From positions 10,988,501-11,052,500 of the forward strand of contig NW_024881313.1 in assembly GCF_018691265.1 (NCBI RefSeq): 64,000 nt of DNA, given 5' to 3'. Position numbers and translations under genes: made by a program. Within the stretch, counting starts at the first letter, position 1, and each line of letters begins with the position of its first letter. This DNA comes from Tyto alba. Lineage: Eukaryota > Chordata > Aves > Strigiformes > Tytonidae. Shown in pieces: positions 35,598 to 48,822 of this stretch. The notes below the pieces were generated by a model. It ran no database searches. It was not told where the DNA came from and saw nothing but the letters and a program-made list of their open reading frames with translations.

Positions 35598-38500
35598 GCT
35601 AAATCTTCTACATTTTCTTTCCCCTTGCATTCTATTAAAACAAGTGTTCCACTGGCTCATACACTATTATTTATTATTTGATTTTCTTTTCTCTCCTCAA
35701 AGAAATGCAAATGTAGTAATTTACTTAAAATGGTAATCAAATAGCCTAACTTCACCTATCCAAGCTGTGCGTACGCAGTGCAAACCAGGAACTTAGCCTC
35801 CCTCTATATGCAATATTAAGAAAAAATACTATCTTCAGGGTTTGTACAAGTATCTCTAGCTCCCGAGGTGATCTTGCAGAGAATCCTGGATCTTTCCTCT
35901 GCTTAAATATAATGCAGAAAGTTAACCCAACCGTGAAAGCTCTTCCATGCAAAAATCAGATACAATTTAGATCACTTCTCACAGCAGCTTGTTTACCAGC
36001 TTTCCCTTAAGGCTTCTTTCTGACATTTTTCATTACAGGTTTCTCGTTTCTTTGGAGCCCTCTCCCTGCTCTCAGCAATAACTTCCTTTCAGGTGTCTTC
36101 CTAGACTGTCTCTCTGTACATAATGCCATTGCTATGTTTTCTGACCTACCTGAACACTTATTCACAGCAGACTACATAGATTTATAAGTATAGATTCTCA
36201 TGACAATAATCTTAATGACCCACCAACAGAAATACTCTCAGTATTTGCCTTCACTTACATTATTGCAATACACTAATCTGGGAAATTTACATAGGACTCA
36301 CTCTACGGAAGGGTAGTCCATTGTGTCAGGCCTCTGAGATGATCTGGACATGGTGACACCATGCATGGCTCTTTCCTCCAGGCCTGTCTTCTTTTTTTTT
36401 CTACAGTCTTACCACTTATGTAAAAATTAAGGAAACATACTGAATAAAATATGCTTCCAGATCAACAGGACTATCACGATACTAAGCGTTTCCACTCAGT
36501 TTATATAAGAGCATCCCATGGGTTTATTCAGCTTGTTAATAGGAAGCATACTGTAAAATCACTACAAAGAAATCCATTTCCAATACCATTTTACATTCTG
36601 AACTATGGATCTCATCAGATATTCATATCAAAGTTTATGCAGCTTTTCTGGAGATCAATATAAACATGTAAACATTGGGCCCAGGAATATTAAGGAAAGG
36701 TTGACAAGCAAAAAGCCAGCAAAGCTAAACAAGGAAAATCATTATTTCACTTTTAAGATCAGTTTGACAATAGTTTTTGGTTTTAATAGTTATGCCTAGT
36801 TAAATCCCTTCAATTAGTAATTATAGAAACTTTATTTTGAATTTTTTAAAAATCATATTACAAAATAATTTAACAATGGTTATTGTCACTTTTGTCTTTC
36901 AGATGTGCAGTTATGCAAATCCACCAAGCACAGTTCAGACTATATATTCTTTACTTGGTTGAAATCACTGTTAGAAGAATGAATATACATATTGGCATCT
37001 GCTGCTCCTGTTATAATTTGTATTTTTAAAATGAAATATGCATAAGGCAACTTGTACAACAGTTTCACTATTCCTGACTTCAAGTAGTTGGCATTTCAAT
37101 TTTTTTCTCATTGTTTGGTAAGGATATAAATGAAGGACTGAGAATGAGCAATGAATCAAGAATACAGATTAGGATATTTGCCAGTACTTATTTCATTTCC
37201 AAAATGCACTATTTCTGAAATAAGTTTTGTACGTAAATGTTTACTTCTCAGTTTTAAAGGGAAAAAAATCAGCTCTTCTTTTAGAGGTTGTCAGCTCTTT
37301 CTGAATTCTGTGATATATGTCCTTTTCTAGAGATATTTACCTTTGTCTCCAACTTCTCCTGCTTTGGGTGACAAAATGAAAATTAGATCAAAGAAAATGA
37401 AGTTCAGCATCGCTGCTGTTGACACATTCTTTGTCCTTTTTTCTCATCATTTTCCCCTAAGGTATTTCTTTTAGTTATTCTGTGTTTTCATTAAAACATT
37501 TAATTTTTACATATCTGACATATGTCATGTTTTAGTGCTTCTTGCATATGGAAACACTAAAATTTTGTGGGTTTCTTATCTTATGAAACAAAACTCTTAA
37601 GTTACTTTAAGAAATATTATCTTAAGAAACATTTCATAAAATAATGTTTCCATTTTCTGGAGCTTTGGAACTTAATATTAAACTTGAAGCAAAGAAATGT
37701 CTACTATTCTTCATGTTTCTCAGGAAACAACATAATTGAAGTACTGCACAGACATTCAAGGACTTAAATCCCATGTCAATATATCTTAATAGCACCAATG
37801 TTCAGAATGATTCAAAGCCAACTACTAATTGTGTCACATATCTACAGAATGAAATAAGAAGACTCAGTAGGTGATCACTGAATTATTACTAGAAGCGGTG
37901 GTAGCAGTGTGTACATACTACTTTGGAAAGTGCCAAGATAATATCTATGCCACAAAGAGTACACAATCTCAACTAGGGAGACAATATAATGAGATATGCA
38001 TACGCTCTTTGAATAGCACATTTGCAAATAAATGAATTGAAAAAAACAGATATTTCATATAAACGTTTTGTGCTCTTTTTCTGTTAACTGCTCTAAAATG
38101 GCACATCTTGCCACATTGAAGCAAGACTGCTAAATTTGCAAAGATATTAACACCAAGAAATACTATGTAGGTGTTTATTCCTGTTTATAGCATATACTTG
38201 GGAACTGTGAGACAACAATGAGGCTGGGTTAGATCTCCATTTCTCTGAATTCCATAAATTTCATGTTTTGCTGTATTTGTAAGTAGTTAAAAAATCAAGT
38301 TTCCTTAAACACGAGGATGATAACTACCTGTCCTCTTGTCTTTTGCGTTTTAAGCCACACTACTAAATACTTTTTTGATTTTCTACTTTAAATTAAGAAC
38401 ACTTGCATGGGTAATAATAACCCTGGATATCCTTTACTGGTTTTATAATTTCTGTAAGTGTTTTAACTCAGTATATATTGATTTTGTAATGGTAACAAGC

Positions 38501-38965
38501 ACTACATACAGTATGACATCTCGTGAACCAATCACTATTACCATGGTCCTACACTACAATTGAGTCCAAAGGTTTTGTATTCATTGCACAAACTAAATAA
38601 TATTAATTGCTGAAAAACTACTAACCTCAAGACAAGCATGCTGTGTTATTACATATTTCATTTTAATTTGTGATATGAGACCATTATCAGCATGCTCATC
38701 TACTCACTGGTTTTCTAAGGGAGGAAATGGGGGAGTCTCATCATTCTGCCAAAATGAACAATAAGAGATCGTCATTATAGCTAAGTCCACAACAAGATTG
38801 ACCTTTGCCACCCCTAATTCAAGCAGTTCCTTAAATTCCACTTGGTTTTTAGCCTGAATATTGAACTAGTTATTTTTCTCTCTGACAGGTTAGTACCTTT
38901 CCAAATAATTTTTAAGAAACCTGGCAAAAATAACGCTGTTGGTAAACTTGTTCTGTACAATCAGC

Positions 38966-38982
38966 TTTTTTTTTTTTTTTTT
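38966..38982. repeat. poly-T tract (17 T)
   Basis: An uninterrupted run of T. Confidence 0.9.
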
Positions 38983-39913
38983 CCAAGACGAACACTCTTT
39001 GAACAACAGTCCAATACTTCCTAATATGTAAAAGCAATGAGCTTCTTCTCTGTTAAGTGCATGGCAGAGGCCTCACAGGCTGATTTCTCTAAACAATGTC
39101 TAATACTACAGAAATGATGATTACCTGCTTCTGCTGGACTCTGCCTAAATAAAACAAATTAAGCAGGTTTCACTAAGGACAACTGTTAAAGTGGCAATGG
39201 GTCCTTCAATATCTGAGACATTAGTATCACATTATATCTTGCACCTAGAAATATCATGTTTATGATAAATTTTATATATATATTGGCTGGGTGAAACCCT
39301 GCTTCGAGTAGGTGTCATCTCTTAAAGGCAGGGAATATACAGCAGAAGGAACTAAGCATACAAAAATTAAATGGTGAAGCCACACCAAGAATGAAAATTG
39401 TCTTTGACATCAGCTCCCTGTTTTCTAAGCAAGATATCAACATCCTCTTATGTTACTGAACTTTTACCTTTGTAGGGTATTTCTTTCACATTAGGTCATA
39501 TATGTGCAATATAGACCTCTACATGTCAGCTCATCCTCCTAAGATTGCTCTATAACCAATTGAGGGAAAAAACAGAACAAAACAAAACAGAAACACACCA
39601 GACCTATGACTTGAGACATCTAATCACCTTTAGATGTCTGTTCCAGGATAAGATGAATGACAAACTGTAAGTATCTGTTTCTCTCTGTTAACTGTACGAG
39701 GAGACCAGGTGATGCAGTAGGTTGTGGGCTTCTACATTCAGTCTGGTAACTAAATTCAGTCTCTTAAGCCTGAAAATTAGAACTGTTATTCATAAAGGTG
39801 CTCACCAAAATGGAATGAGATTTGATCTTTTCTAATCTTTCTGGCTGTCAACACTGTAAAAACAGGAAATACTTTATATAATATACTGATCATGTTAAAA
39901 TAGATAGAAAGAC

Positions 39914-39929
39914 AAAAAAAAAAAAAAAA
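39914..39929. repeat. poly-A tract (16 A)
   Basis: An uninterrupted run of A. Confidence 0.9.
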
Positions 39930-40174
39930 GGCAGATGAATTATAAAATCAGTTATGAAAGAAAGAAATAGTACTTTACATATGGAAGTTAGTGAATCTGA
40001 TTAAGAAAAACTGAATTTCTTGGCTGCATGCTCATGACATGGAAAGAGTTGATGTCACAGGTCAATGCTAAGGGCACTTTATGCTGCCAGTATTGAGTCA
40101 AGTGGTCCTACTGTAAACAGAATTCATTTTCCAAAGCCAAAATTAAAATGAACCTTCATTTTATACACTAAATA

Positions 40175-40245
40175 TATGTGTGTGTGTAGATGTACACCCA
40201 TGGGTGCATCTGTGTGTTAACGAGAGTGTGTGTATGCACGTGTAT
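40175..40245. repeat. TG-rich imperfect microsatellite
   Basis: Short TG runs (TGTGTGTGTG, GTGTGTGTATG) are separated by unique bases, consistent with an old decayed dinucleotide repeat. Confidence 0.7.
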
Positions 40246-43200
40246 CAGATCACTTTCATATCACATGAAGCTGCTTACGCGTTCTTTGTTTGGGTTACAC
40301 AACAGTTTGATTAATTTATCATTTAGCTTAAAAGGTCTTATTTCTGACATGGTTATGAATGAACGTGAATGACAGTTCAGGGTGAATAATTCAGACTTTT
40401 TCATTGTGCAAAACAGAAAAGGGAAACTAATTAAAAAGTATCTTTGATTAAGACTCTGGTATCTCTTTCTTTTTGACTGGTTGGTTTTGTACTGTGGAAA
40501 CAATTCTCACCATATGAACAGATGAAAAATTAAAATAACAACAGAGATCACCTTTTCCCAATTTTCTTAACCTACAGAAGACATTCATATTTGTCTGACA
40601 TCCCAGGCCCAGTTCTTATCTTCCTCAAAATAGTCTGTTCCTCACTTCTCTTATTCACTTATTCTTACATTTTCACATTAGTCCAGCATAACAGATACTT
40701 TCAATGGAAATGCTGAGAAATATAGATATCTGCTAGTCTGGCCTAGAATTTGGAAAGAAACTCCATTTAGAAACAAAAGTAATTTAAATGTCTCTGGATC
40801 TGGCACTGCTGAAAGAAGCATTGCTGAAGCTCCCAATTTATTCCACCACAAATTTTCAGAATAATATATATTAATGTACTTTTGGTAGGTCTTTAATGCA
40901 CATTTTATTTGTTTTTCCTAGATACAATTTACATTTAAATTCCAAAGCTGCAGGTGTATCTGAAGAATTCTTAGGTTGATTTAATCATGGCAAATCAACA
41001 TACATGGGGTTTGAAAGGAGAAGCCAACAGCCCATTTAGAGAAGTAACTACTTGTCAGTGCAAAGGTGGATAAAATAAACTTTTAAAACTTCTGAACAGA
41101 CTTTTATGCCCAGTAGGCCTGATCCTAGTGCCTAGCCAGTGTAACCTATTACATTCAGCACAATAGCTGAGAGATGAACAAAAGTGAAAAAGCTTGTTTG
41201 AAAGCTGTCTTTATACACTCCTGGTGCATTCACAAGCCTGCTCTGATCCTTCTTTGAATTAAAGTAGCTACTGGAGAGGAAGTTAAAGCAAGAATTTCAG
41301 CTGCAATGAAAATTGTGTGTACACCAACAGTTCTCCGTGGAGGACTGGTATTTTCTCCTATTTACACAAAGTTTGAACTAGTAGAGGCAGCAGCACACAT
41401 TGGGACTCTACCATGATAGAGTTCTTTGGCATCCAGCTATCAGAAAAGAGAAAGGAAAGTATAACTACGAGAGTGGAAAGAGATGCTTAACCACAGCAGC
41501 CACTGCTAACAACCACCATATGCAGAACACCAATCAAGGAGTGGGACTCAGGAAATATAGTAAGCAATAGAGGGGAATGGGGCTGGTTTTCTGAGGTTTG
41601 ATTTAGGACTCTTTTTTATGATGACATAAGAGGATTAGTCCACCTTCCCTGCCAACAAGGAAATCTTAAGTCTACTTTATCCTGTGTTTCCTCATCTTCA
41701 TGCAGCTACTTTTGACAATGCTGACCATTGATCTCACAGTTTTTCAGACATTTCTGCTCAAGAGACAACAAAGTCTTAATAGGGAAAAGTGGCAGCATTC
41801 TAAGTGGTCTATGTTTGTTTCTGCAATGTTGTTTTTCCTGGAAAAGTGACAAAACCTATTAAAATAATTTGTCTGGCCTTCACTCTCTATACTAATCTGA
41901 CTCACTAGCAAGTGATTTTTTTGCAGCTGCAAAATACCTGTCTTCCAAACTGTACTAGTAACACCAATTAACACAGCATGAAATATAAATATTTCTAACA
42001 TCCAAGTAATTATTGCAAGGCAACCACACTCTTTGTTGACCAGAGTGAATAATGACTCCCAATACCTGTGCAAGTTTCTATTCTTCAGCACTGAAACAGA
42101 GAATAGGAGGAATATATTTTTAACCCTTTATCAAGCAAGGACAGCTACAGTCTTAATGGAAAAAAAAATCTGCAAACTGTATTTGTCAGAATATTAAAAT
42201 GTGTGTGAGGTGTAATGTCTATTAGCTTCTGTTTAGCATCTTCCTCACACCAGGAAACTGTATAATAAGAAACTGCTAAGGAAAGATCAATATTTGCTTC
42301 CACAGATGTTCTGTATTCATAGGGATGGTTCCTGATTGATTTGTTGGCAACATGTGATAAAAACAATTTAAATTGAAAAAAAAAAGGAGTAAAAAAAACA
42401 AACCTAATGAGGGCCGAAGTCTACAGGAAAGAACAATGTGGGACTAACACCAAAACAAGAAAGAAATCTCTAACAGCTCCTCTGACCTTGCTTTATTAAA
42501 GTTTTGTGTGTGTGGACAAGGAAAATGGAAAGACAATGGCTTCTTCCCTAAAATTGACCCCCCAGGGTAAAATAATCAGATCAAAACATGTCAGTCATTG
42601 CAGAGTAGAAGAGGGAACATTTGGCTGAAATAGTATCACAGTACCATTTATTCTTCTCATGATTACAAACTAAACAGCTTTATTCTTATTTCTTTGTGCT
42701 TATAAGAACATTGCAGAGCTGATTATACAAGCTTCTGCACAGCAGTATTGGAACAATCCAAGAAAGATTATGCAGTAGCAGCAAGTCAATCCAGCACCTG
42801 CTACCTTCAGAATATAGTATCTCCAGAAAATAAATGCTTTTCATAAATGTTAAAACACATACAGAATGCTCCTTTCCTACTCCAAATCAAATTACATACA
42901 CTGTACTATATACCTGCACGCTTCTTAGCAACAGATAATTATCTCAGCAAATGTTAAAACAATAACCTACACCTGAAGGAAACAGAATGGGACCTGGAGC
43001 ATTCACAGAGGTATAGATGAATGAAGCTTGAAAATGGTATGAGACATAAACCAGGCTGTACATGAACTCAACTCAGTGCCACTCTTCATGTAAAAAACAA
43101 GTTACATGGTCATGGTGGACCATCTTTTGATGTATATTTTCTCTCCAGTCAGTGCTGTTCATCTCATACCTGCACCACAGGTCTCTACTGTCTCTCGTGA

Positions 43201-43439
43201 CTGGGTCTAACACCCAGAGAGCCTTTGGAGATCCATGACTGGGCCTAGAAGGGGCAGGGAATGAGCAACAAAAATCCAGGGGGAAGGTAAGAGTCTTAAC
43301 AATCAAGCTCAAGGAAGGTGAATTTTCCCTGTATGACTGGGTAGAAGATTTATTTCAAGCTGTATACACTGACTAGAAGCCAAAAGGTCCAGAGTTTTAC
43401 TTACTGTCATTGCTTTCTAAAGAAACACTGAATTGAATT

Positions 43440-43690
43440 TAGAGCCACCTCATGCAAGCTCTTGAAAACATCTTGAAAACTGCCAGTGATAGGACTCTAC
43501 TACACCCCTAGGGAAGTTGTCCCAGTGAATGATTGTTCTTACTGTGAAAAATTTCTTTCTCATGTCAAGATGAAATCTCTTCCAATGCAACTTGTACTCA
43601 TTTCCCTTTGTCTTCTCCCTGTGGCTTTTTTTAAAAGTCTTCTGTCCCTTCTAATGTCCATGCTGATATTTAGGACTGTACACTTCAAAG
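43440..43690 (-). mobile_element. old CR1 LINE fragment (3' region)
   Basis: Read on the plus strand, the order GAAGTTGTCCCAGTGAATGA, then ACTGTGAAAAATTTCTTTCTC, then CATTTCCCTTTGTCTTCTCC follows the reverse complement of the CR1 3' region, whose conserved words are the CCTGTTCCA/CCCAGTG, AAGAATTTCTTCCT and CCCCTTGTCCTGTC phrases. The ATTCTATG tail is missing or unrecognisable. Divergence is high, so the borders are approximate. Confidence 0.65.
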
Positions 43691-45497
43691 CTCTGAAAAG
43701 TTGGATATTTATGTTTGTGTTCAGATGAACTTTGAACAGATCTTCCCCAAACAGCAGCAGCTCAAACCATTAAAATCCACATTCCATTAATTGCAACATA
43801 CATAAAGAAAGAGGAAATCCACCATAGCCATGTAAAATTTTCAGCTTAAAGCACTGACTTCTTTTACACCGGTTTCATATATTTCTAAAATATAATTTTT
43901 TTCCAAAGTATCGACAAGATCTTTAAGGATTTAGTTAAGGAAGCACATGTGCATTTTTTTTTCCACTTTCTTTGCCAGCCTTCCCATTGAAACACATAAA
44001 CAGGTTTAAGGAATGATTAAATAGGTAATGGAATGAGACATAATGTGACATCTTACTGAAAGGTAAGAGGGCAAACACAAGTATTTAAACCTTTCTTCTT
44101 GCTCTTGATAGATTAAATAAGCATCATTACCTGGAATAGTCGTCATGTTACTTTAAATATCCTGTACATATCCCTTAATGTTTTTGTATAAAATCCTTCC
44201 ATGCACATATAGAAATTAATCATATCACATTACAGCTGGCTATGCATTCTTCCATAAGCACACTATGTTTTAAATTACAAAATCCATTTTTATTTTCTTT
44301 TTCATTTGTCACCTCACCACCGGAAGGAAGGTTTCCTGAAGCTTATTCCATTGCATGTCTGGCAGTATCAAGTCTGCCTTCAATACATTAGTATAAAAAT
44401 TGAGGATAAATGATTACATTTACATGAAATCAATGAACAAGTACAAGAGATAGAAAGCCTAAGAATTCATTGTATCTTATGCTACAAGCCTGTCAGACTT
44501 CTTGATGAGAATACAGATGCACAAAATAAGCAGTTAAGGTGGAAATAACTTATTTTTTTTGTGCTCAGATATATGTCAGATAATCTCATGAATACTGGGG
44601 TAAATAAACTTGATATGAATATGTCCTCTTTGCTATGTGCCTTCTCACAATACAGCAACATATTTCATGGTGTTAACCTCTTTTTGTCCTACTATAAATC
44701 AGCCACTTTGAGATGAGGCACTAATGGATTTTATCTCTGAGTCATTCTCTAATTCTGAATTACTACATTCCAATCAACGTATACATTCACAACATACTAA
44801 TTCAATAAAACATTAAAAGCAGTCAGTGCAAACATAGTATAATGCTTTATGTCACTTATATGTGTTTGAAGAAAAGAGGAAAAAGACAAAGAATCTTGTA
44901 AAACCTGGATAAAACAGAAAGGCTGAGTATCCTTTCCAGGGCTAAAACACTCTTCAGGTTATCAAGGGAGAAAGCAAGTATTTAACATTACTACAAGCAA
45001 AGGCATTACCAAAATAGAGCTCTTTGATCAATACTTGCAGCATCATGTATTATTTTTCAATGGGCATGAACAACAAAATGTTTTTTATTGACTAAAGTAT
45101 GCTATATATCACTGAAGCTTAATATAAGGGGACATGAAATTCTCTCTTGATCAGGAGTAAGTTGCTAACCTGACCTTAGCTTAACCATTTCTTGCACTGC
45201 AGTAACACTTGACAATTCCCACCCTCATGTTTTTATTAGAGCTTTCCAAACCATAGACAAATTCAGTCGCTGAAATCAAGAGATTAAAGTACTAGATAAT
45301 TTAAGATGAAATTAAGTAAACAGAACAAATGGAAGTATGAACAGTGAGAAGGTAAAAAGCCTGAAAACATTTGGGTTCATCGGCTAATGAGGTGTTCAAT
45401 TGATATTTATGAATAAGAACCATTTTACTTTTATTTTTCTAACTTATACAAATAATAAGATTTCTGGTAGCTTTTATCCCAGTTTCATTTTATACAG

Positions 45498-45712
45498 TGT
45501 CATGGAAGCCCAAAAAGGACAGCAAATGGGGACACAACAGTCAGACAGAAGTTAGCACTTGTGACAAACCAGGAACCAACCAATCAGACTGATACCCAGT
45601 CTGCCTCAGAAAATGTCCTGTATCAGATACGTAAAAAGAAAGTTAAAGAAAGCAAATTGTGGACATCTGTGAAATAAAAGACCTGTAAAAAAAAACATTA
45701 TTTGTCTTGCCA
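45498..45712 (+). other. possible short LTR or retro-element remnant
   Basis: The segment begins TGTCATGGAAGCCC, has a CCAATCAG box (45580-45587) and 85 bp later an AATAAA signal (45673-45678) followed by GACCTGT and nine A. That is the order of elements in a small LTR, but no TATA box, no CA end with target duplication and no family match was seen. It may simply be an AT-rich coincidence. Confidence 0.25.
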
Positions 45713-47664
45713 TTCTGAGTGTGTTATTGTATACTTCAGGATTGTCACTCATTAATCTTACTGGACTACATATGAAATTACCCAGTACTACTTGGAAAAA
45801 AAAAAATCAATCTGTGAACCTAATTGTGCTCCAGCAACTTGAACCTGCACAGGGGCAACACAGGCAACAGATTTAGAGTCTATATGAATCTCTTTTTTCT
45901 CAGTGTTGAAAATCGATGAAATCATCCCATGACAGTATGCACCTGACAATTGTTCTCATCCACTACAGAAGAGACAGGGCAGGGACTTTCTGTGACGGCA
46001 AACCCAGCTCCCTCTGGACACACAATCTCCCAGGGCAGATTCCATTTCCCACAGTTCATAACCTATGTTTGACAGTGCTGCACAGTGCTGAATTCAAACC
46101 TATACTGCTTTTTCAGAACTAAGTAACTTGAATAAAATTAAATAACTTTTGCTCAGAAAGGACATCTCTCAATTTTCCCTTCACAGCTGCACTATCTGTT
46201 ACTCAATTTCAAGGAAGCCAAAAGAACAGAACACACCTGACCTAATCTTTTTAAAGGGCTCGTTTATGGCCTTCAATTTATTCCTTGGTGACTGATGCTG
46301 TTAGCATATCCTAGCAAGGAGGAGTTTCCCATGCAACCTCTGAATAAACTTTTCCAGAAGGTGTATTTCAACCCTAATTTCTAACAAGCAAAATGTTTAG
46401 TCAATAACAGTCTGTATTTCACTTTTCATTTCATATATCATATACCTTTCATGAGGATTTTAAGTGATATATGTCAAAAACAAAATGAGAAAGTCCAAGG
46501 AAACCAGGTAGACAAAACCATATACAACTTTACATGAAACGTCATGTATTCCTCAAGAACAAATCATGAAGATAATTCCTTAAATTACCATTTTTTTTTT
46601 CTTTTCAAATATAGACCTCCTTTTCATCTCATAACGTTTTGAATTTTCTTAAGGTAATATACTTTTCTGATTCATCAAGTGTTATGATAACACTTCATGA
46701 TTGTTTTTAACAATTTGGCACCCTTTACTACTATTTTAACCAGGAATCACACATAATCTAAACGCTGACAAGGGATTTTAGAGACAAAATTTCATCAGTG
46801 CCACTGAAACAAGAATGCTGACAGATCTCACGTGAAGACAGATCTTCCTGATGCAGACAGGTCTCAGATCTGAAATGTCATGCACAATTACCCCAGAGAC
46901 CTTGACTCTGAATCTCCAAATAACTCCAAGCATTATGCAAGCTCTCATCTCCCCCCTCCCCCAACAACTTTCAGGACTTGATTTCAAGGAAGTGAACAAT
47001 TTAACCCTTGGAAGTACTGGAGAAGATAAGAGCCATGACTTAACTTAGGAAAAAACCCCAACATCCATTTTTACAAATTAAGCAGCAGAATACAAACTAT
47101 TAGGAAACATATACTAAGAATGCCTCTCTATGCAGGTTATCTAAAGACTTACAGACTATTTTTTATTCAATCCATTGTTTGGGATCTCTCTAATCAAGAT
47201 AAAACATCCCTCTTCCTGACAGTGGAGCATAGAAAGACCGAGTTTGGGAATTAGGTTTATGTAAAGGACTTCATGAACCATGAACAAAAGAGGCTTCTTC
47301 TCAATAGCTATGGATCTTTTAATATGGAATTATATTTTCGGTCGCATACAAATAAGTTTCTACTGTATTTCTGATCCCTTATTCAGAGGTCTTGGTTAAG
47401 TACTGTAACTTCAATGGTCTCTTGCACACATTTACCACTGGTTACCATTTATCTTTAAGTAAGATGGTGTGTGATTATATCAGTAGCTTTACTCCAATCC
47501 CCTGAAGTGAAACATGGATAAGTCCCTTAAATATGTTTTGCATATAGACATAACTGGCGGTACTTCAGAGTCTGGTCCCACTTATTCAATGCGTACACAA
47601 AGACAGATAACCTCCAGGATTCTAGACTTAATAGATTGTGATGAATATTAAATGAAAGGCTTAC

Positions 47665-47837
47665 TTTTGATTATAAAATCCTGTCCAACTGGTGTAACAA
47701 TTTTGCATGAGTTTCCATAGCATGGAAAAACACACCAAAAGTAGAAGCAAATGTAGAAGCAAGAAGAGATTGCTGGTTTCTGCTCAGTAAAGCATGAACT
47801 CTGGGTCATTTCACATGCATAAAGTGCTGTCATAGTC
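47665..47837 (-). other. exon-like interval, unidentified
   Basis: On the minus strand a pyrimidine-rich tract ending TTTTCCTTAG stands directly before a 173-bp interval that ends at AAAA|GTAAGC, a good donor match. Exactly one frame is open throughout (57 codons, with one base at each end left for split codons); the other two frames stop at once. The peptide is Cys- and Phe-rich and I do not recognise it. Such combinations arise by chance in 64 kb of AT-rich DNA, so this is a candidate only. Confidence 0.2.
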
Positions 47838-48822
47838 CTAAGGAAAATACAAAAATAGACAGAAAAGTTAAAAATTATATGACTGTGGCATCATTTTCCA
47901 GGAATTTGTAAACTCTACTTATTTTAAAGGGTCATAATTTTGTTTGTCAAGATGGATATTCATAGCATCAACACACAAATTGCTCTCAGCTAGAACTACT
48001 TAAATAAGATAAATACTTTTTACAATTTCTCCTCCCTAAAGAACAGTCTTTGTCCCAGATCATCATGCATGAAGGCAGAACAATGTTTTTCAAGATGATT
48101 TAGTATCTTCTAATTTTCTTATCAAGAATTTTGAAAAAAAAAAATAAAATTAGTTTACTAGAATATTTCATTATAGATTAGGATGGTAGGTAAGGATGCA
48201 TGCAAACACACAGACATCACCACTGATTCAATCTGCTATAAAGTTTCTCATAAGAAACTAAAGATAATACATGCTTACCAATAAAGATAGGCTTATACAC
48301 TGTGTAGAGGTGATTTTACTCTACGCCACTTACACTTCTGTATCCGCATAGTTACTTTGCTTGATATTGACCCATTGTGTTTACTGTTGCTTTCTGGATT
48401 AATTCTGATCAGATGGTTTCAGGGAAAGACAATCTGCATATATTACAAATTACAGCTGTGTCAGTTTCTAATTCTTAAGTTGCTTTATATTGTATTTCCT
48501 TCATGAAAAGCATAAAATCAGCATGGCATTATTGTGTTTCAGATTGAAATCTCAAACAAAACCGTTATTTGCACATCTGCAATATATTCCATCTTTCCAT
48601 TTTTTGCTTCTGGTACACAATTATCATCAGCAAGAGGCCACAAATCCCATTTGATTATTGAATCAGATTTAGGTAAATCTTCCAGACTACAGGACAGCTG
48701 GTATATGCACTTAGTCTTAACACCTGTCAGGGGCAAAATAGTCTTAACTAGGGGATTTTTTTTACTTAATTTAATTCATTGCCAGTTAACACCAATTTCT
48801 GATTACCGATTCAGGTACTGGG

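Larger units (their letters stand above)
27298..43439. other. 16 kb of AT-rich non-coding DNA, no gene recognised
   Basis: I found no gene, RNA gene or clear transposable element. Simple repeats are present: A runs at 35574-35597 and 39914-39929, T runs at 34576-34588 and 38966-38982, and a TG-rich patch at 40175-40245 that contains the 12-bp palindrome CACCCATGGGTG (40195-40206). The longest frame is 138 codons on the minus strand (27498-27914), rich in Phe, Leu and Ser with no recognisable motif, and is taken as chance. Confidence 0.55.
43691..48822. other. AT-rich DNA with weak exon-like and LTR-like intervals
   Basis: No gene is recognised with confidence. An LTR-like segment (45498-45700) and an interval with splice-like borders (47665-47837, minus) are listed separately. 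The remaining frames are under 80 codons and without recognisable features. Confidence 0.5.
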
